Assembly: GCF_945890115.1 (NCBI RefSeq)
Contig: NZ_CAMDCK010000007.1
Span: 1-64,000, forward strand
From: Sphingorhabdus sp. EL138
Lineage (GTDB): Bacteria > Pseudomonadota > Alphaproteobacteria > Sphingomonadales > Sphingomonadaceae
Direction of reading: 5' to 3'
Length of the DNA: 64,000 bases
This document shows, one piece after another, positions 8,808 through 15,942 of this stretch. The notes under the pieces were generated by a model. The model searched no databases and was not told the origin of the DNA. It worked only from the letters and a program-made list of their open reading frames with translations. Position numbers and translations under genes: made by a program. Position 1 is the first letter of the stretch, and each line of letters opens with the position of its first letter.

Positions 8808-9116
8808 TTAAGCCGTAAACACAAAATATCCATTCGACAGAACCGTGACATCACCTTCAATACTTGTCGACTGAAATGCTGCTTTTCCATCACTCTCAAT
8901 CCAAATATCCGTCCGGATTGTCTCGCCCGGTTCAACAGGTCGTGAAAACCGAACGTCCATTCTGCGCACACGCAATGGGTCATTATCGGCTAACGCCGAC
9001 AGCAACGCGCGCCCAACCACGCCGTAAGTGTCGTCGCCGCTGACAATCCGACGTTCAACCATCGTATATGACGGCCCCACCGAAGTACATAAATGGAGCC
9101 TAGCCAAAAAAATCAA
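8808..9116 (-). pseudogene. Truncated MaoC-type hotdog hydratase (C-terminal remnant)
   Basis: A 102-codon open frame whose last about 75 residues match the C-terminal end of (3R)-hydratase/MaoC hotdog domains: TYGVVGRALL, then RRMDVRFSRPVEPGETIRTD and SNGYFVF. Whole members carry an N-terminal hotdog and the catalytic Asp/His segment before this point; neither is present. The first about 25 residues do not look like the family, so this is probably a 5'-deleted remnant. It sits 62 bp before the first dehydrogenase of the operon, and a full hydratase may once have led the operon. Expression as a short protein cannot be excluded. Confidence 0.6.
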
Positions 9117-9325
9117 ACGAGACTGGAAAACGTCGCAGAATTAATTACAGCATCACGGCATGGGCATGAATTGCAAAATGGAATTTGGCGTTAGGGCGCA
9201 GACTGGCCTGTGCGATATCGACATATGCCATTGTCCATTCATCGATCAGCACATAGTTGCACAGGGCGCTGGATTGATTGCGCCCTTTTGTGCGCTTTCA
9301 AATTTTTACGGGCCATAATTTGCAT

Positions 9326-9898
9326 ATGGAACATAATATTTTGTCCGATAGTTGGTCGCTATCTAAATGGTTGGCAGTCAAAACCAGCCATGCGCGCGAT
9401 TTGGTGATTGATTGCATTGAATCACATCAGCCCGTGATGAGCGAGACCAATTGTCAACGGTTACTGCTGGCGCACGTGCATTATCATCAGATGGTCAAAC
9501 CCGTTTATGATGATCCTAATATCAAGCGGTTGCTTTTTCCCTTTTTCGATATCCGCCAACCGCAGGTATTTGAGCCTAAAGCGCCCCGGCACATTGTTCC
9601 AGATGTACAGTTTTCCGGTCATGGCCGCAGCGTGCCCTTTGGCCTACTTCCAAGGATGGGTTGGTTATATGCCACCCAATTTGTCGATTTCGGATTGACG
9701 CAACTCCTAACAGACCCAAAGGCCAATCACCTTAATTTGCGCGTTGATGCTGAAAATCGGAAACGCGAGTGGCAGGCATTTCGACACGATCTTGATGTTT
9801 TGCATCTCTCTGAAAACGAAGAAGAAGCCTTAGCGAAAGCAGCCTGCTCCGCCTTAAGCACTTATAGTGGCATTTTTAATAGTGCCTACCGTGAATAA
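9326..9898 (+). CDS. Haem oxygenase-like helical protein
   Basis: A 190-residue predicted all-helical protein. Its layout resembles bacterial biliverdin-producing haem oxygenases: an N-terminal KTSHARDLV helix with the candidate haem-ligand His, a CQRLLLAHVHYH helix, a central GWLYATQF segment at the place of the usual GWLYVxEGS, and a C-terminal W-x2-F-x2-L helix. The Gly-rich distal helix is poorly kept, so haem binding or activity is uncertain. The ATG at 9326 is chosen over an upstream TTG at 9278, although neither has a strong ribosome binding site. It is divergent from the acyl-CoA operon and has no phytochrome partner in the window. Confidence 0.45.
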   Translation: MEHNILSDSWSLSKWLAVKTSHARDLVIDCIESHQPVMSETNCQRLLLAHVHYHQMVKPVYDDPNIKRLLFPFFDIRQPQVFEPKAPRHIVPDVQFSGHGRSVPFGLLPRMGWLYATQFVDFGLTQLLTDPKANHLNLRVDAENRKREWQAFRHDLDVLHLSENEEEALAKAACSALSTYSGIFNSAYRE

Positions 9899-9961
9899 AG
9901 CCCCGGTTATGGTTGCATGCATAGAGACCTAACACGTCACCGACATGGCGTGTTGCAGCCC

Positions 9962-10306
9962 CTACTTCTCCGGTGTCAACTTTGAGCCACCCTCAACATT
10001 TTCATTAAAGCTCGTCACCACCGAGTCGATCAGCATCTGGACTTCTTCGGCTGCAAACTTTTCGGCTTCGGCTTGGCTTGATCCATAAGAACGCTCGGAC
10101 TTCACCAATATCGCCTTATAGGCTGCGCGTTCTGTTGGGCATGCCGTATCGGTTGTTTTGATAAACGCGCTTGGAGAGGCTTTTTCCGCGACTGCAACAT
10201 TGTGGACTTCAATCATGCAGTTGTTATACGCCTTGCGTGCGTTGTCCATGGCATCGCCCTTCATGGCGGCCATGCTAAGCAATGCGGTTGCGATGATAGT
10301 GATCAT
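9962..10306 (-). CDS. Small exported hypothetical protein
   Basis: A 114-residue protein with a short hydrophobic N-terminus (MITIIATALLSMAAMKG) that looks like a signal peptide. The mature part is helical, charged and Glu/Ala-rich, with two Cys residues (NNCMIEV and TACPTE) that could form a disulfide in the periplasm. I do not recognise the family. It follows the amidohydrolase gene on the same strand after 112 bp and converges with the haem-oxygenase-like gene. The frame lacks close homology cues but has plausible codon use. Confidence 0.55.
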   Translation of the reverse strand: MITIIATALLSMAAMKGDAMDNARKAYNNCMIEVHNVAVAEKASPSAFIKTTDTACPTERAAYKAILVKSERSYGSSQAEAEKFAAEEVQMLIDSVVTSFNENVEGGSKLTPEK

Positions 10307-10418
10307 ATTTCAAAATCCCTGATATTCGTTCCCGAATGGTTTTACGACCATGTGTGGTGACAGTTTACACAATCATCATGGCGCAATCAATGCGCTATGG
10401 CAGATTGATATAATGCAT

Positions 10419-11723
10419 TCATCGGACGATTTTACCACCCTTCACAACGGCGTCGACGGATTCCAACTCCCGCACATTGGCCAAGGGATCGCCATCCACG
10501 GCGATGATATCCGCAAAGCGACCAACGGCAATGGCTCCCACATCCTTCTCACGGCCAAGCGCTTGAGCGGCGTTGCGGGTTGCGGCCTGAATGGCCTCTA
10601 TCGGGGTCATGCCATATTCGACCATGACCTTGAACTGCCCGCCGACAAGACCGTGCGGCATCACGCCCGCGTCAGAGGCAAAGACCATCTTAACGCCAGC
10701 TTTGTGCGCTTTACGGAAATTGTCGCGCTGGATCTGCCCAACTTCGCGGTCTTTGCGCAAATTGTCCTCCAATACGCCATTTTTCGCGCCTTCGGCCTGC
10801 GTATAATCCGTGTTGAAGATATCCATCGAGAACCACACAGGACGCACGCGCGCGGCGGCAAGCCTTATGCCTTCATCATCGACAAGACTTGCATGTTCAA
10901 TCGTGTCGATGCCAGCCTTGATCGCGGCCTTAATACCGTCACCGCCATGGGCATGTGCCGCAACGCGCAGGCCCCATTGATGCGCCTCATCGGCGATGAC
11001 GCGCAACTCACGTTCGGAAAGCTGCTGTTGGCCAGGTTCGGTATTGCGCGAAAACACGCCGCCTGTGGCGCACACCTTTATTACTTCAGCGCCATATTTA
11101 CGCTGGCGGCGCACCTGATAACGCAATTCATCTTCGCTATCGGCAATGCCTTCCTCCTTCGACGCCCCTTCAAGGCTTGGCGGGAGGAAGGTTGAGTCAC
11201 AATGACCGCCAGTTGCCCCCAAGGCATAGCCAGCAGGAACAATGCGTGGCCCAGTTGCATAGCCATTTTCTATGGCTTGTTTCAGCCCAATGTCATTGCG
11301 GTTGTCTGAACCGACATTGCGCACAGTGGTAAAGCCCGCCTTGAGCATAGCTTGCGCTGCGCCGACGGCGGACATGCCCCAAAAGCTGTCGGTGAATTCA
11401 AGGCCGCGATAACCGCCAATATCGGCGGGGCTGTCGAGATGGACATGCATGTCAATGAGGCCGGGCAATATGGTTTTGCCGGACATGTCGATATGCGCAA
11501 CATCGCTGCCCCATTTTACCGTGCGGGCATCGGCGATGCTGGTGATGCGGCCATCCGCGCCGACAAACACAGCAGGAAAATCAACCGTTTTACCGGTCAA
11601 AACATCAACCATCTTCTCAGCAGTAATGACCGTCGTTTGTGCCTGTGCAGTCGAGGACAAAATAAAGCCGCCAGAAATCGCCAAGACCCGCAGATTCTTC
11701 AGCAAGTTCACACTATATGTCAT
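10419..11723 (-). CDS. Exported metal-dependent amidohydrolase (imidazolonepropionase/prolidase-like)
   Basis: A 434-residue amidohydrolase-superfamily enzyme with an N-terminal signal peptide ending near STAQAQ (about residue 29). Metal-site elements are visible in order: GLIDMHVHLD (HxH), the Lys region VIKVCATGG, the His pair in VAAHAHGGDG and DTIEHASL, and the Asp in FASDAG. Related exported enzymes hydrolyse Xaa-Pro or Xaa-Arg/Lys dipeptides or cyclic amides, so a periplasmic peptidase or amidase is likely. The substrate is not predictable. The N-terminal and C-terminal small beta domains (VGRFADIIAVDGDPL) are intact. Confidence 0.88.
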   Translation of the reverse strand: MTYSVNLLKNLRVLAISGGFILSSTAQAQTTVITAEKMVDVLTGKTVDFPAVFVGADGRITSIADARTVKWGSDVAHIDMSGKTILPGLIDMHVHLDSPADIGGYRGLEFTDSFWGMSAVGAAQAMLKAGFTTVRNVGSDNRNDIGLKQAIENGYATGPRIVPAGYALGATGGHCDSTFLPPSLEGASKEEGIADSEDELRYQVRRQRKYGAEVIKVCATGGVFSRNTEPGQQQLSERELRVIADEAHQWGLRVAAHAHGGDGIKAAIKAGIDTIEHASLVDDEGIRLAAARVRPVWFSMDIFNTDYTQAEGAKNGVLEDNLRKDREVGQIQRDNFRKAHKAGVKMVFASDAGVMPHGLVGGQFKVMVEYGMTPIEAIQAATRNAAQALGREKDVGAIAVGRFADIIAVDGDPLANVRELESVDAVVKGGKIVR

Positions 11724-11800
11724 ACCCGTTTATCCTACATATTTTTGTTATCCCAAAGGATGGCAAAAAATGGCGGTGTAGGACAGCGAAAACGACTTCA

Positions 11801-11840
11801 TCCTTATATCATGGACGTCAACCTTATATAATGAACGTCA
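11801..11840. repeat. Two tandem 20-bp imperfect repeats
   Basis: Two adjacent 20-bp units (11801-11820 and 11821-11840) match at 17 of 20 positions, both around CTTATAT-ATG-ACGTCA. They lie between the lpdA stop and the amidohydrolase start and run straight into a copy of the GTCATCCTGAA palindrome family. They may be a duplication made when the palindrome arrived. No coding role is apparent. Confidence 0.6.
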
Positions 11841-11863
11841 TCCTGAACCAAGTTCAGGGTGAC
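11837..11863. repeat. Dispersed palindrome, GTCATCCTGAA family, copy 1
   Basis: A 27-bp near-perfect inverted repeat, GTCATCCTGAAC pairing with GTTCAGGGTGAC around a short centre. Four more copies occur at about 15.8, 28.8, 30.0 and 32.2 kb, all between genes. In RNA it would form a stable hairpin between lpdA and the amidohydrolase gene. Confidence 0.85.
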
Positions 11864-11897
11864 GGTTGTATTGGTGTATGGGTTCCAACCGCCTCAC

Positions 11898-13292
11898 TCA
11901 CATATGAATCATCTTACCATAAGCGCCGAGCACGCTCTCATGCATCATCTCGCTCAAGGTTGGATGCGGGAATACGGTGTGCATGAAATCGGCTTCCACC
12001 AACTCGGCGGTTTTGCCAATGGTATAGCCTTGGATCAGCTCGGTGACTTCCGCGCCGACCATATGCGCGCCCAGCAATTCGCCGGTCTTGGCGTCGAATA
12101 CAGTTTTGATAAAACCTTCTGCCTCACCTAAAGCGATTGCCTTGCCATTGCCCAAGAAGGGGAAATTGCCGACCTTGACGTGATAGCCTGCTTCTTTTGC
12201 CTTGGCCTCAGTCAAGCCGACGCTTGCGACTTGCGGATGGCAATAAGTGCAGCCCGGAATGTTCAGCGGGTCCATTGCAACTGGGTGGCCGCCGGCGATG
12301 GCTTCAGCCGCAATCACGCCTTCATGGCTTGCCTTATGCGCCAGCCATGGCGGGGCGGTGACATCACCAATTGCCCAAATACCTGCGACATTGGTCCGGC
12401 CCATGGGATCCGTTTTAATGTGGTAACGTTTGTCAGGCTCTATGCCCAAATCCTCAAGTCCAATATTCTCGACATTGGGAACGATGCCAATTGCAACAAT
12501 GACATGGCTGAACTCCTCTGTCGTAACGGCACCATCCTTGGCCTTTATCTCAACGCTTACGTGTGTTTCGGACGGTGTTACGGAACCGACCCCTGCAGAC
12601 GTGCGAATGTCCATACCCTGCTTTTTAAGCGCCTTCTCCAAAAACGCGCTGACTTCCGCATCTTCGACTGGCACAATGCGGTCCATCATCTCGACAACGG
12701 TAACTTTTGCACCCATGTCATTATAAAAGCTTGCAAATTCTATACCAATGGCACCTGAGCCAATAACCAGTAACTTTGTCGGTATTTCTGCTGGCACCAT
12801 GGCATGGCGATAGGTCCAGATGCGTTTTCCGTCGGCCTTCGCTTTAGGTAAATCGCGCGCGCGCGCGCCAGTGGCGATGATGATGTTCTTTGCGGTCAAT
12901 TCTTGGGTTTTACCGTCTTTGGTGAAAGTCAATTTGCCTGGCGCAGTGAGCTTACCATCACCCATATGGACGGTGATTTTGTTCTTCTTCATTAAATGCG
13001 CGACGCCCTGATTCAACTGCTTGGCGATACCGCGCGACCGTTTCACCACCGCGTCAATATCCGCGCTGATATTCGCCGCCGTCAGGCCATACTCGCCCGC
13101 ATGCTGCATATAATGATAGATTTCCGCCGAACGCAGCAACGCCTTGGTCGGGATGCACCCCCAGTTAAGGCAAATGCCGCCGAGATTTTCACGCTCGACA
13201 ATCGCAACTTTCAGTCCAAGCTGCGCGGCACGGATCGCGGCAACATAGCCACCGGGGCCAGAACCAAGGACGATGAGATCATAATCAGACAT
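11898..13292 (-). CDS. lpdA: Dihydrolipoyl dehydrogenase (E3)
   Basis: A 464-residue flavoprotein that reoxidises dihydrolipoyl groups of 2-oxoacid dehydrogenase complexes with NAD. It shows the FAD motif GSGPGGYVAAIRAAQLG (10-26), the redox-active disulfide in GGICLNWGCIPTK (C41 and C46), the NAD motif VIGSGAIGIEF and the C-terminal catalytic HPTLSE. Together with the E2 gene 570 bp upstream on the same strand it would serve pyruvate dehydrogenase. The DUF559 frame between them overlaps its start by 8 bp. A (CG)7 run at 12854-12868 lies inside the coding sequence. Confidence 0.97.
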   Translation of the reverse strand: MSDYDLIVLGSGPGGYVAAIRAAQLGLKVAIVERENLGGICLNWGCIPTKALLRSAEIYHYMQHAGEYGLTAANISADIDAVVKRSRGIAKQLNQGVAHLMKKNKITVHMGDGKLTAPGKLTFTKDGKTQELTAKNIIIATGARARDLPKAKADGKRIWTYRHAMVPAEIPTKLLVIGSGAIGIEFASFYNDMGAKVTVVEMMDRIVPVEDAEVSAFLEKALKKQGMDIRTSAGVGSVTPSETHVSVEIKAKDGAVTTEEFSHVIVAIGIVPNVENIGLEDLGIEPDKRYHIKTDPMGRTNVAGIWAIGDVTAPPWLAHKASHEGVIAAEAIAGGHPVAMDPLNIPGCTYCHPQVASVGLTEAKAKEAGYHVKVGNFPFLGNGKAIALGEAEGFIKTVFDAKTGELLGAHMVGAEVTELIQGYTIGKTAELVEADFMHTVFPHPTLSEMMHESVLGAYGKMIHM

Positions 13293-13842
13293 TTTGGCTT
13301 CTCTCTAAAGCCCTCTCCCCCTGCGGGAGAGGGTTGGGTGTGGGGTCGCCGCACGTCTGTGCGGCATTATTTTGGAGGGCAGCGATGATTGTTTCGACTA
13401 CGCTTTCCATATTGTTAAAGATGTCCGCATTCCAGAAACGCAGAACCGTAAAACCCTGCTGTTTCAGCCAAGTATCGCGTGCGGCATCCATGTCATTTTC
13501 GGCATGTTGGCTCCCATCTGCCTCGATAATCACCCTATGTTCGAAGCAAATGAAATCGACAATATACCGGTCGTCGATGACCTGTTGCCGACGCCAGCGA
13601 AGCCCATTCAGCCGCTTGTCCCGCAGAATATACCAAAGCTTCCGTTCGGCAACGGTGGGGTTGGCGCGCATAGATCGCGCACGATTTTTAAGCAACTCGT
13701 GCCGCGATTGAACTTGCGCTAAGGTAGCCGACGTCGCTTGCCGCGACACGACCCCACACTCTCCCACCGCTGCGCGGCGGGCCCCTCCCTCTCCCGCAAG
13801 GGGAGAGGGGTTAGGTGGTGACATGACTACCGCGCATTTCAA
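13285..13842 (-). CDS. DUF559 (PD-D/ExK, Vsr-like) endonuclease-domain protein
   Basis: An open frame of 185 codons. The DUF559 domain covers about residues 48-150: LLKNRARSMRANPTVAERKL, then RRQQVIDDRYIVDF and VIIEADGSQHAE, ending VLRFWNADIF. The Asp of YIVDF and the Glu of VIIEADG fit the metal-binding positions of a Vsr-like nuclease fold. The ends of the frame are translated REP-like hairpin sequence (NPSPLAGEG at the N-terminus and NPLPQGERA at the C-terminus), so the native start may be internal, for example the Met at 13674. It interrupts the E2-E3 gene pair. The function is unknown; a link to REP spread is inference. Confidence 0.75.
   Translation of the reverse strand: MKCAVVMSPPNPSPLAGEGGARRAAVGECGVVSRQATSATLAQVQSRHELLKNRARSMRANPTVAERKLWYILRDKRLNGLRWRRQQVIDDRYIVDFICFEHRVIIEADGSQHAENDMDAARDTWLKQQGFTVLRFWNADIFNNMESVVETIIAALQNNAAQTCGDPTPNPLPQGERALERSQNV
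13311..13345. repeat. REP-like G+C hairpin, CCCTC-GAGGG family, copy 1
   Basis: The arms CCCTCTCCC and GGGAGAGGG flank a CCTGC-type loop and are followed by a GGTTGGGTGTGGGG tail. It lies at the 3' end of the DUF559 frame, next to the lpdA start. The same hairpin-plus-tail pattern recurs at the other end of the DUF559 gene. Confidence 0.85.
13751..13816. repeat. REP-like G+C hairpin cluster, copy 2
   Basis: A compound element: a CCCCACACTCTCCC stretch, a small CCGCTGCGCGG hairpin, then a CCCTCTCCCGC hairpin closing with GGGAGAGGGG and a GGTTAGGTGG tail. The last hairpin and tail repeat the pattern of the copy at 13311. The two elements bracket the DUF559 domain. Confidence 0.85.
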
Positions 13843-13860
13843 GGCTCCGTTTTTCTAACG

Positions 13861-15186
13861 TCACGCCACCAACCCCAAAGGCTTCTCGACGAGTTCCTTG
13901 AACACCTTCATAAACATCGCGCCGTCTGCGCCGTCGATCGCACGGTGGTCGAAGGAGCCGGTGACGCTCATAACCGTGGCGATGGCCAAAGCGTCATCGA
14001 CGATATAGGGCCGCTTTTCCCCTGCTCCGACCGCGAGGATCATCGCTTGTGGCGGGTTGATGACAGCGTCGAATTGCTTGATGCCCATCATGCCCATGTT
14101 GGAAATCGACGCGGTGCCGCCTTGATATTCATGCGGTTGCAACTTGCCATCCTTGGCCCTGCCCGCAAGTTCAGCGACTTCGGTCGAGATTTTGGACAGT
14201 GACTTGTTCGCAGCATCGGTGATGATGGGCGTAATCAGGCCAGTGGGCACCGAAACAGCCACGCTGATATCGGCGCGGGCGTATTGCAGCATATTGTCGC
14301 CAGCAAAGCTGACATTGCATTTGGGCACCTGCATAAGCGCAAGGCCGAGCGCCTTGATCAGCATGTCGTTGACCGACAGCTTGATGCCGCGGCCTTCGAG
14401 GCTGGCATTTAATTCGCCGCGCAACTTCAATAATGCGTCCAAGCGGACATCTACGGTCAGGTAAATGTGCGGAACGGTCTGCTTGCTCTCGGTCAAACGG
14501 CGCGCAATCGTCTTGCGCATATTGCTCAGCTTGACGACCTCATGGGGGATGTCAGTGCTAATCGCCACGGGGTTAGCCATGGGAGCTTCCGCGCGAGGTC
14601 CCGCATTCAAAGCGGTGGCCACAACAGGGCTCCGGCTTTCGCCAGAGAGCGCGTCTACATCTGCTTTCACGATACGGCCATTTGGACCGGTGCCGGCGAC
14701 TGATGTCAGATCAAGGCCTTTGTTCACGGCAATGCGTTTGGCGAGTGGGCTGGCTTTGACGCGGTCATTGCTGTGCGATGGCGCTGGCCCTCCCCCGACC
14801 CCTCCCGCCTGCGGGAGGGGAGCTATGGCAGGTTGGGCAACCAATTTGGTTTCAGGCACAGACTTAACCTGCTCCCCTCCCGCAGGCGGGAGGGGCTGGG
14901 GGAGGGCAACAGAACTACTAGGACCAGCAACCGCATCCTCATCATCCTCACCTTGAATCATCGCGATAACCGCGCCGACCTTTACGCCATCGGTTCCCTC
15001 GGCCACCAATATCTTCGTGACGATACCCTCATCAACCGCTTCAAACTCCATTGTGGCCTTATCGGTCTCAATTTCGGCCAGCAAATCACCAGAAGACACT
15101 TTGTCGCCTTCCTTGACCAGCCAGCGGGCTAATGTGCCTTCTTCCATCGTGGGTGAAAGCGCGGGCATTTTTAGTTCTATGGGCAT
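13861..15186 (-). CDS. pdhC: Pyruvate dehydrogenase E2, dihydrolipoamide acetyltransferase
   Basis: A 441-residue E2 subunit that moves acetyl groups to CoA in the pyruvate dehydrogenase complex. One lipoyl domain (1-80) carries the lipoylated K43 in [11 protein letters not shown]. The peripheral subunit-binding domain lies at about 144-180 ([29 protein letters not shown]). The catalytic domain starts near 215 and ends with the active-site His of DHRAIDG at about 414. The linker at 90-140 is unusual: two stretches, about 94-105 and 123-133, are encoded by inverted copies of a REP-like hairpin. E1 genes are not in the window. Confidence 0.97.
   Translation of the reverse strand: MPIELKMPALSPTMEEGTLARWLVKEGDKVSSGDLLAEIETDKATMEFEAVDEGIVTKILVAEGTDGVKVGAVIAMIQGEDDEDAVAGPSSSVALPQPLPPAGGEQVKSVPETKLVAQPAIAPLPQAGGVGGGPAPSHSNDRVKASPLAKRIAVNKGLDLTSVAGTGPNGRIVKADVDALSGESRSPVVATALNAGPRAEAPMANPVAISTDIPHEVVKLSNMRKTIARRLTESKQTVPHIYLTVDVRLDALLKLRGELNASLEGRGIKLSVNDMLIKALGLALMQVPKCNVSFAGDNMLQYARADISVAVSVPTGLITPIITDAANKSLSKISTEVAELAGRAKDGKLQPHEYQGGTASISNMGMMGIKQFDAVINPPQAMILAVGAGEKRPYIVDDALAIATVMSVTGSFDHRAIDGADGAMFMKVFKELVEKPLGLVA
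14788..14820. repeat. REP-like hairpin inside pdhC, copy 3
   Basis: A CCCCTCCCGC/GCGGGAGGGG hairpin preceded by CCTCCCCCGA. It lies in frame within the E2 linker and encodes roughly residues 123-133 ([11 protein letters not shown]). It is the inverted partner of the copy at 14872, about 50 bp away, forming a REP-pair layout. Confidence 0.9.
14872..14906. repeat. REP-like hairpin inside pdhC, copy 4
   Basis: CCCCTCCCGC followed by GCGGGAGGGG and a CTGGGGGAGGG tail. On the minus strand it encodes roughly residues 94-105 of E2 ([12 protein letters not shown]). Its orientation is opposite to the copy at 14788, and both add Pro/Ala/Gly-rich linker without a frameshift. Confidence 0.9.
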
Positions 15187-15339
15187 CGGGTACTAGCCTT
15201 TTATAGACGTCGTTATGGTTCTCCGAATAGCCAAGCTTTCCCAAGCGTCAAGCGTGATGAGGTTGCCAATCCTTTAAATTTCGCGCAGGCTGTGCAAATT
15301 CATGAAATGCTGCGGGTGAAGTAGGCCCCGGGGGAAACT

Positions 15340-15795
15340 ATGCGGACATATCTGGTGGTTATCGACGAAACCGAAGAAGCGCGTCTTGCGCTGCGCTTTG
15401 CATCACGCCGTGCTGCGAAAACCGGCGGCGCGGTGCATATCTTGGCGTTGGTCGAACAGGCAGATTTTGTCGCATGGGGGGGTGTTCAGGCAACGATGGA
15501 GGCAGAAGCGCGCGATCGGGCGGAGCAGCTTGTGACGGCGGCCGCCGGTTCGATCTTCGACGAAATCGGTGTTCGTCCCGATATTACGGTTAAGCCCGGC
15601 GAGGCTATTGATGTTGTAAAAGTCATGCTGGAGGAACATCCCGGTATCGCTGCACTCGTTCTGGGTGCCGCCGCCCAAGGCGCACCTGGTCCGTTGATTA
15701 GCCACTTTACGGGTGTGAATGCCGGAACCTTGCCCTGCCCGGTCATGGTTATTCCCGGATCGCTCAGCGATGCGCAATTGGATGAGTTGAGTTAA
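15340..15795 (+). CDS. Universal stress protein (UspA family)
   Basis: A 151-residue single-domain Usp protein. It begins with the family's first strand (MRTYLVVIDETEEA, Asp near residue 9) and a long helix, and ends with LVLGAAAQGAPGPLISHFTG and CPVMVIPGS, which stand where the ATP-binding G-x2-G-x9-G-S/T motif is expected; the fit is only partial. Usp proteins act in stress survival, often by nucleotide binding. It is divergent from pdhC, with about 150 bp between them. A GGGGGAA box lies just before the ATG. A REP-type element follows its stop. Confidence 0.88.
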   Translation: MRTYLVVIDETEEARLALRFASRRAAKTGGAVHILALVEQADFVAWGGVQATMEAEARDRAEQLVTAAAGSIFDEIGVRPDITVKPGEAIDVVKVMLEEHPGIAALVLGAAAQGAPGPLISHFTGVNAGTLPCPVMVIPGSLSDAQLDELS

Positions 15796-15840
15796 GCTAT
15801 ACGGGTTCGTTACCCTGAATTTGTTTCAACCTCCCCCCTC

Positions 15841-15908
15841 GTAATCCCGAACTCGTTTCAGGATAACGCACGGCGGGCTTTGATATCCTGAAACAAGTTC
15901 AGGATGAC
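15841..15908. repeat. Dispersed palindrome, GTCATCCTGAA family, copy 2 (double)
   Basis: Two inverted halves (CCGAACTCGTTTCAGG and CCTGAAACAAGTTCAGG) are separated by about 20 nt, so each can pair with itself or with the other. It lies between the convergent uspA-type gene and rnr and could serve as a bidirectional 3'-end structure. Confidence 0.85.
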
Positions 15909-15942
15909 GAACATTTATTCTATTAGGACGGTGTGAAGCAAG

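Noticed and set aside
9145-9301. A minus-strand open stretch ending FHFAIHAHAVML, next to the truncated hotdog gene.
   Set aside because: It has no convincing start codon or recognisable family and is too short to support as a gene, though it could be another remnant.
9933-9956. A terminator between the haem-oxygenase-like gene and the small exported protein gene.
   Set aside because: AACACG/CGTGTT gives only a 6-bp stem with a long loop and no T-run, too weak to list.
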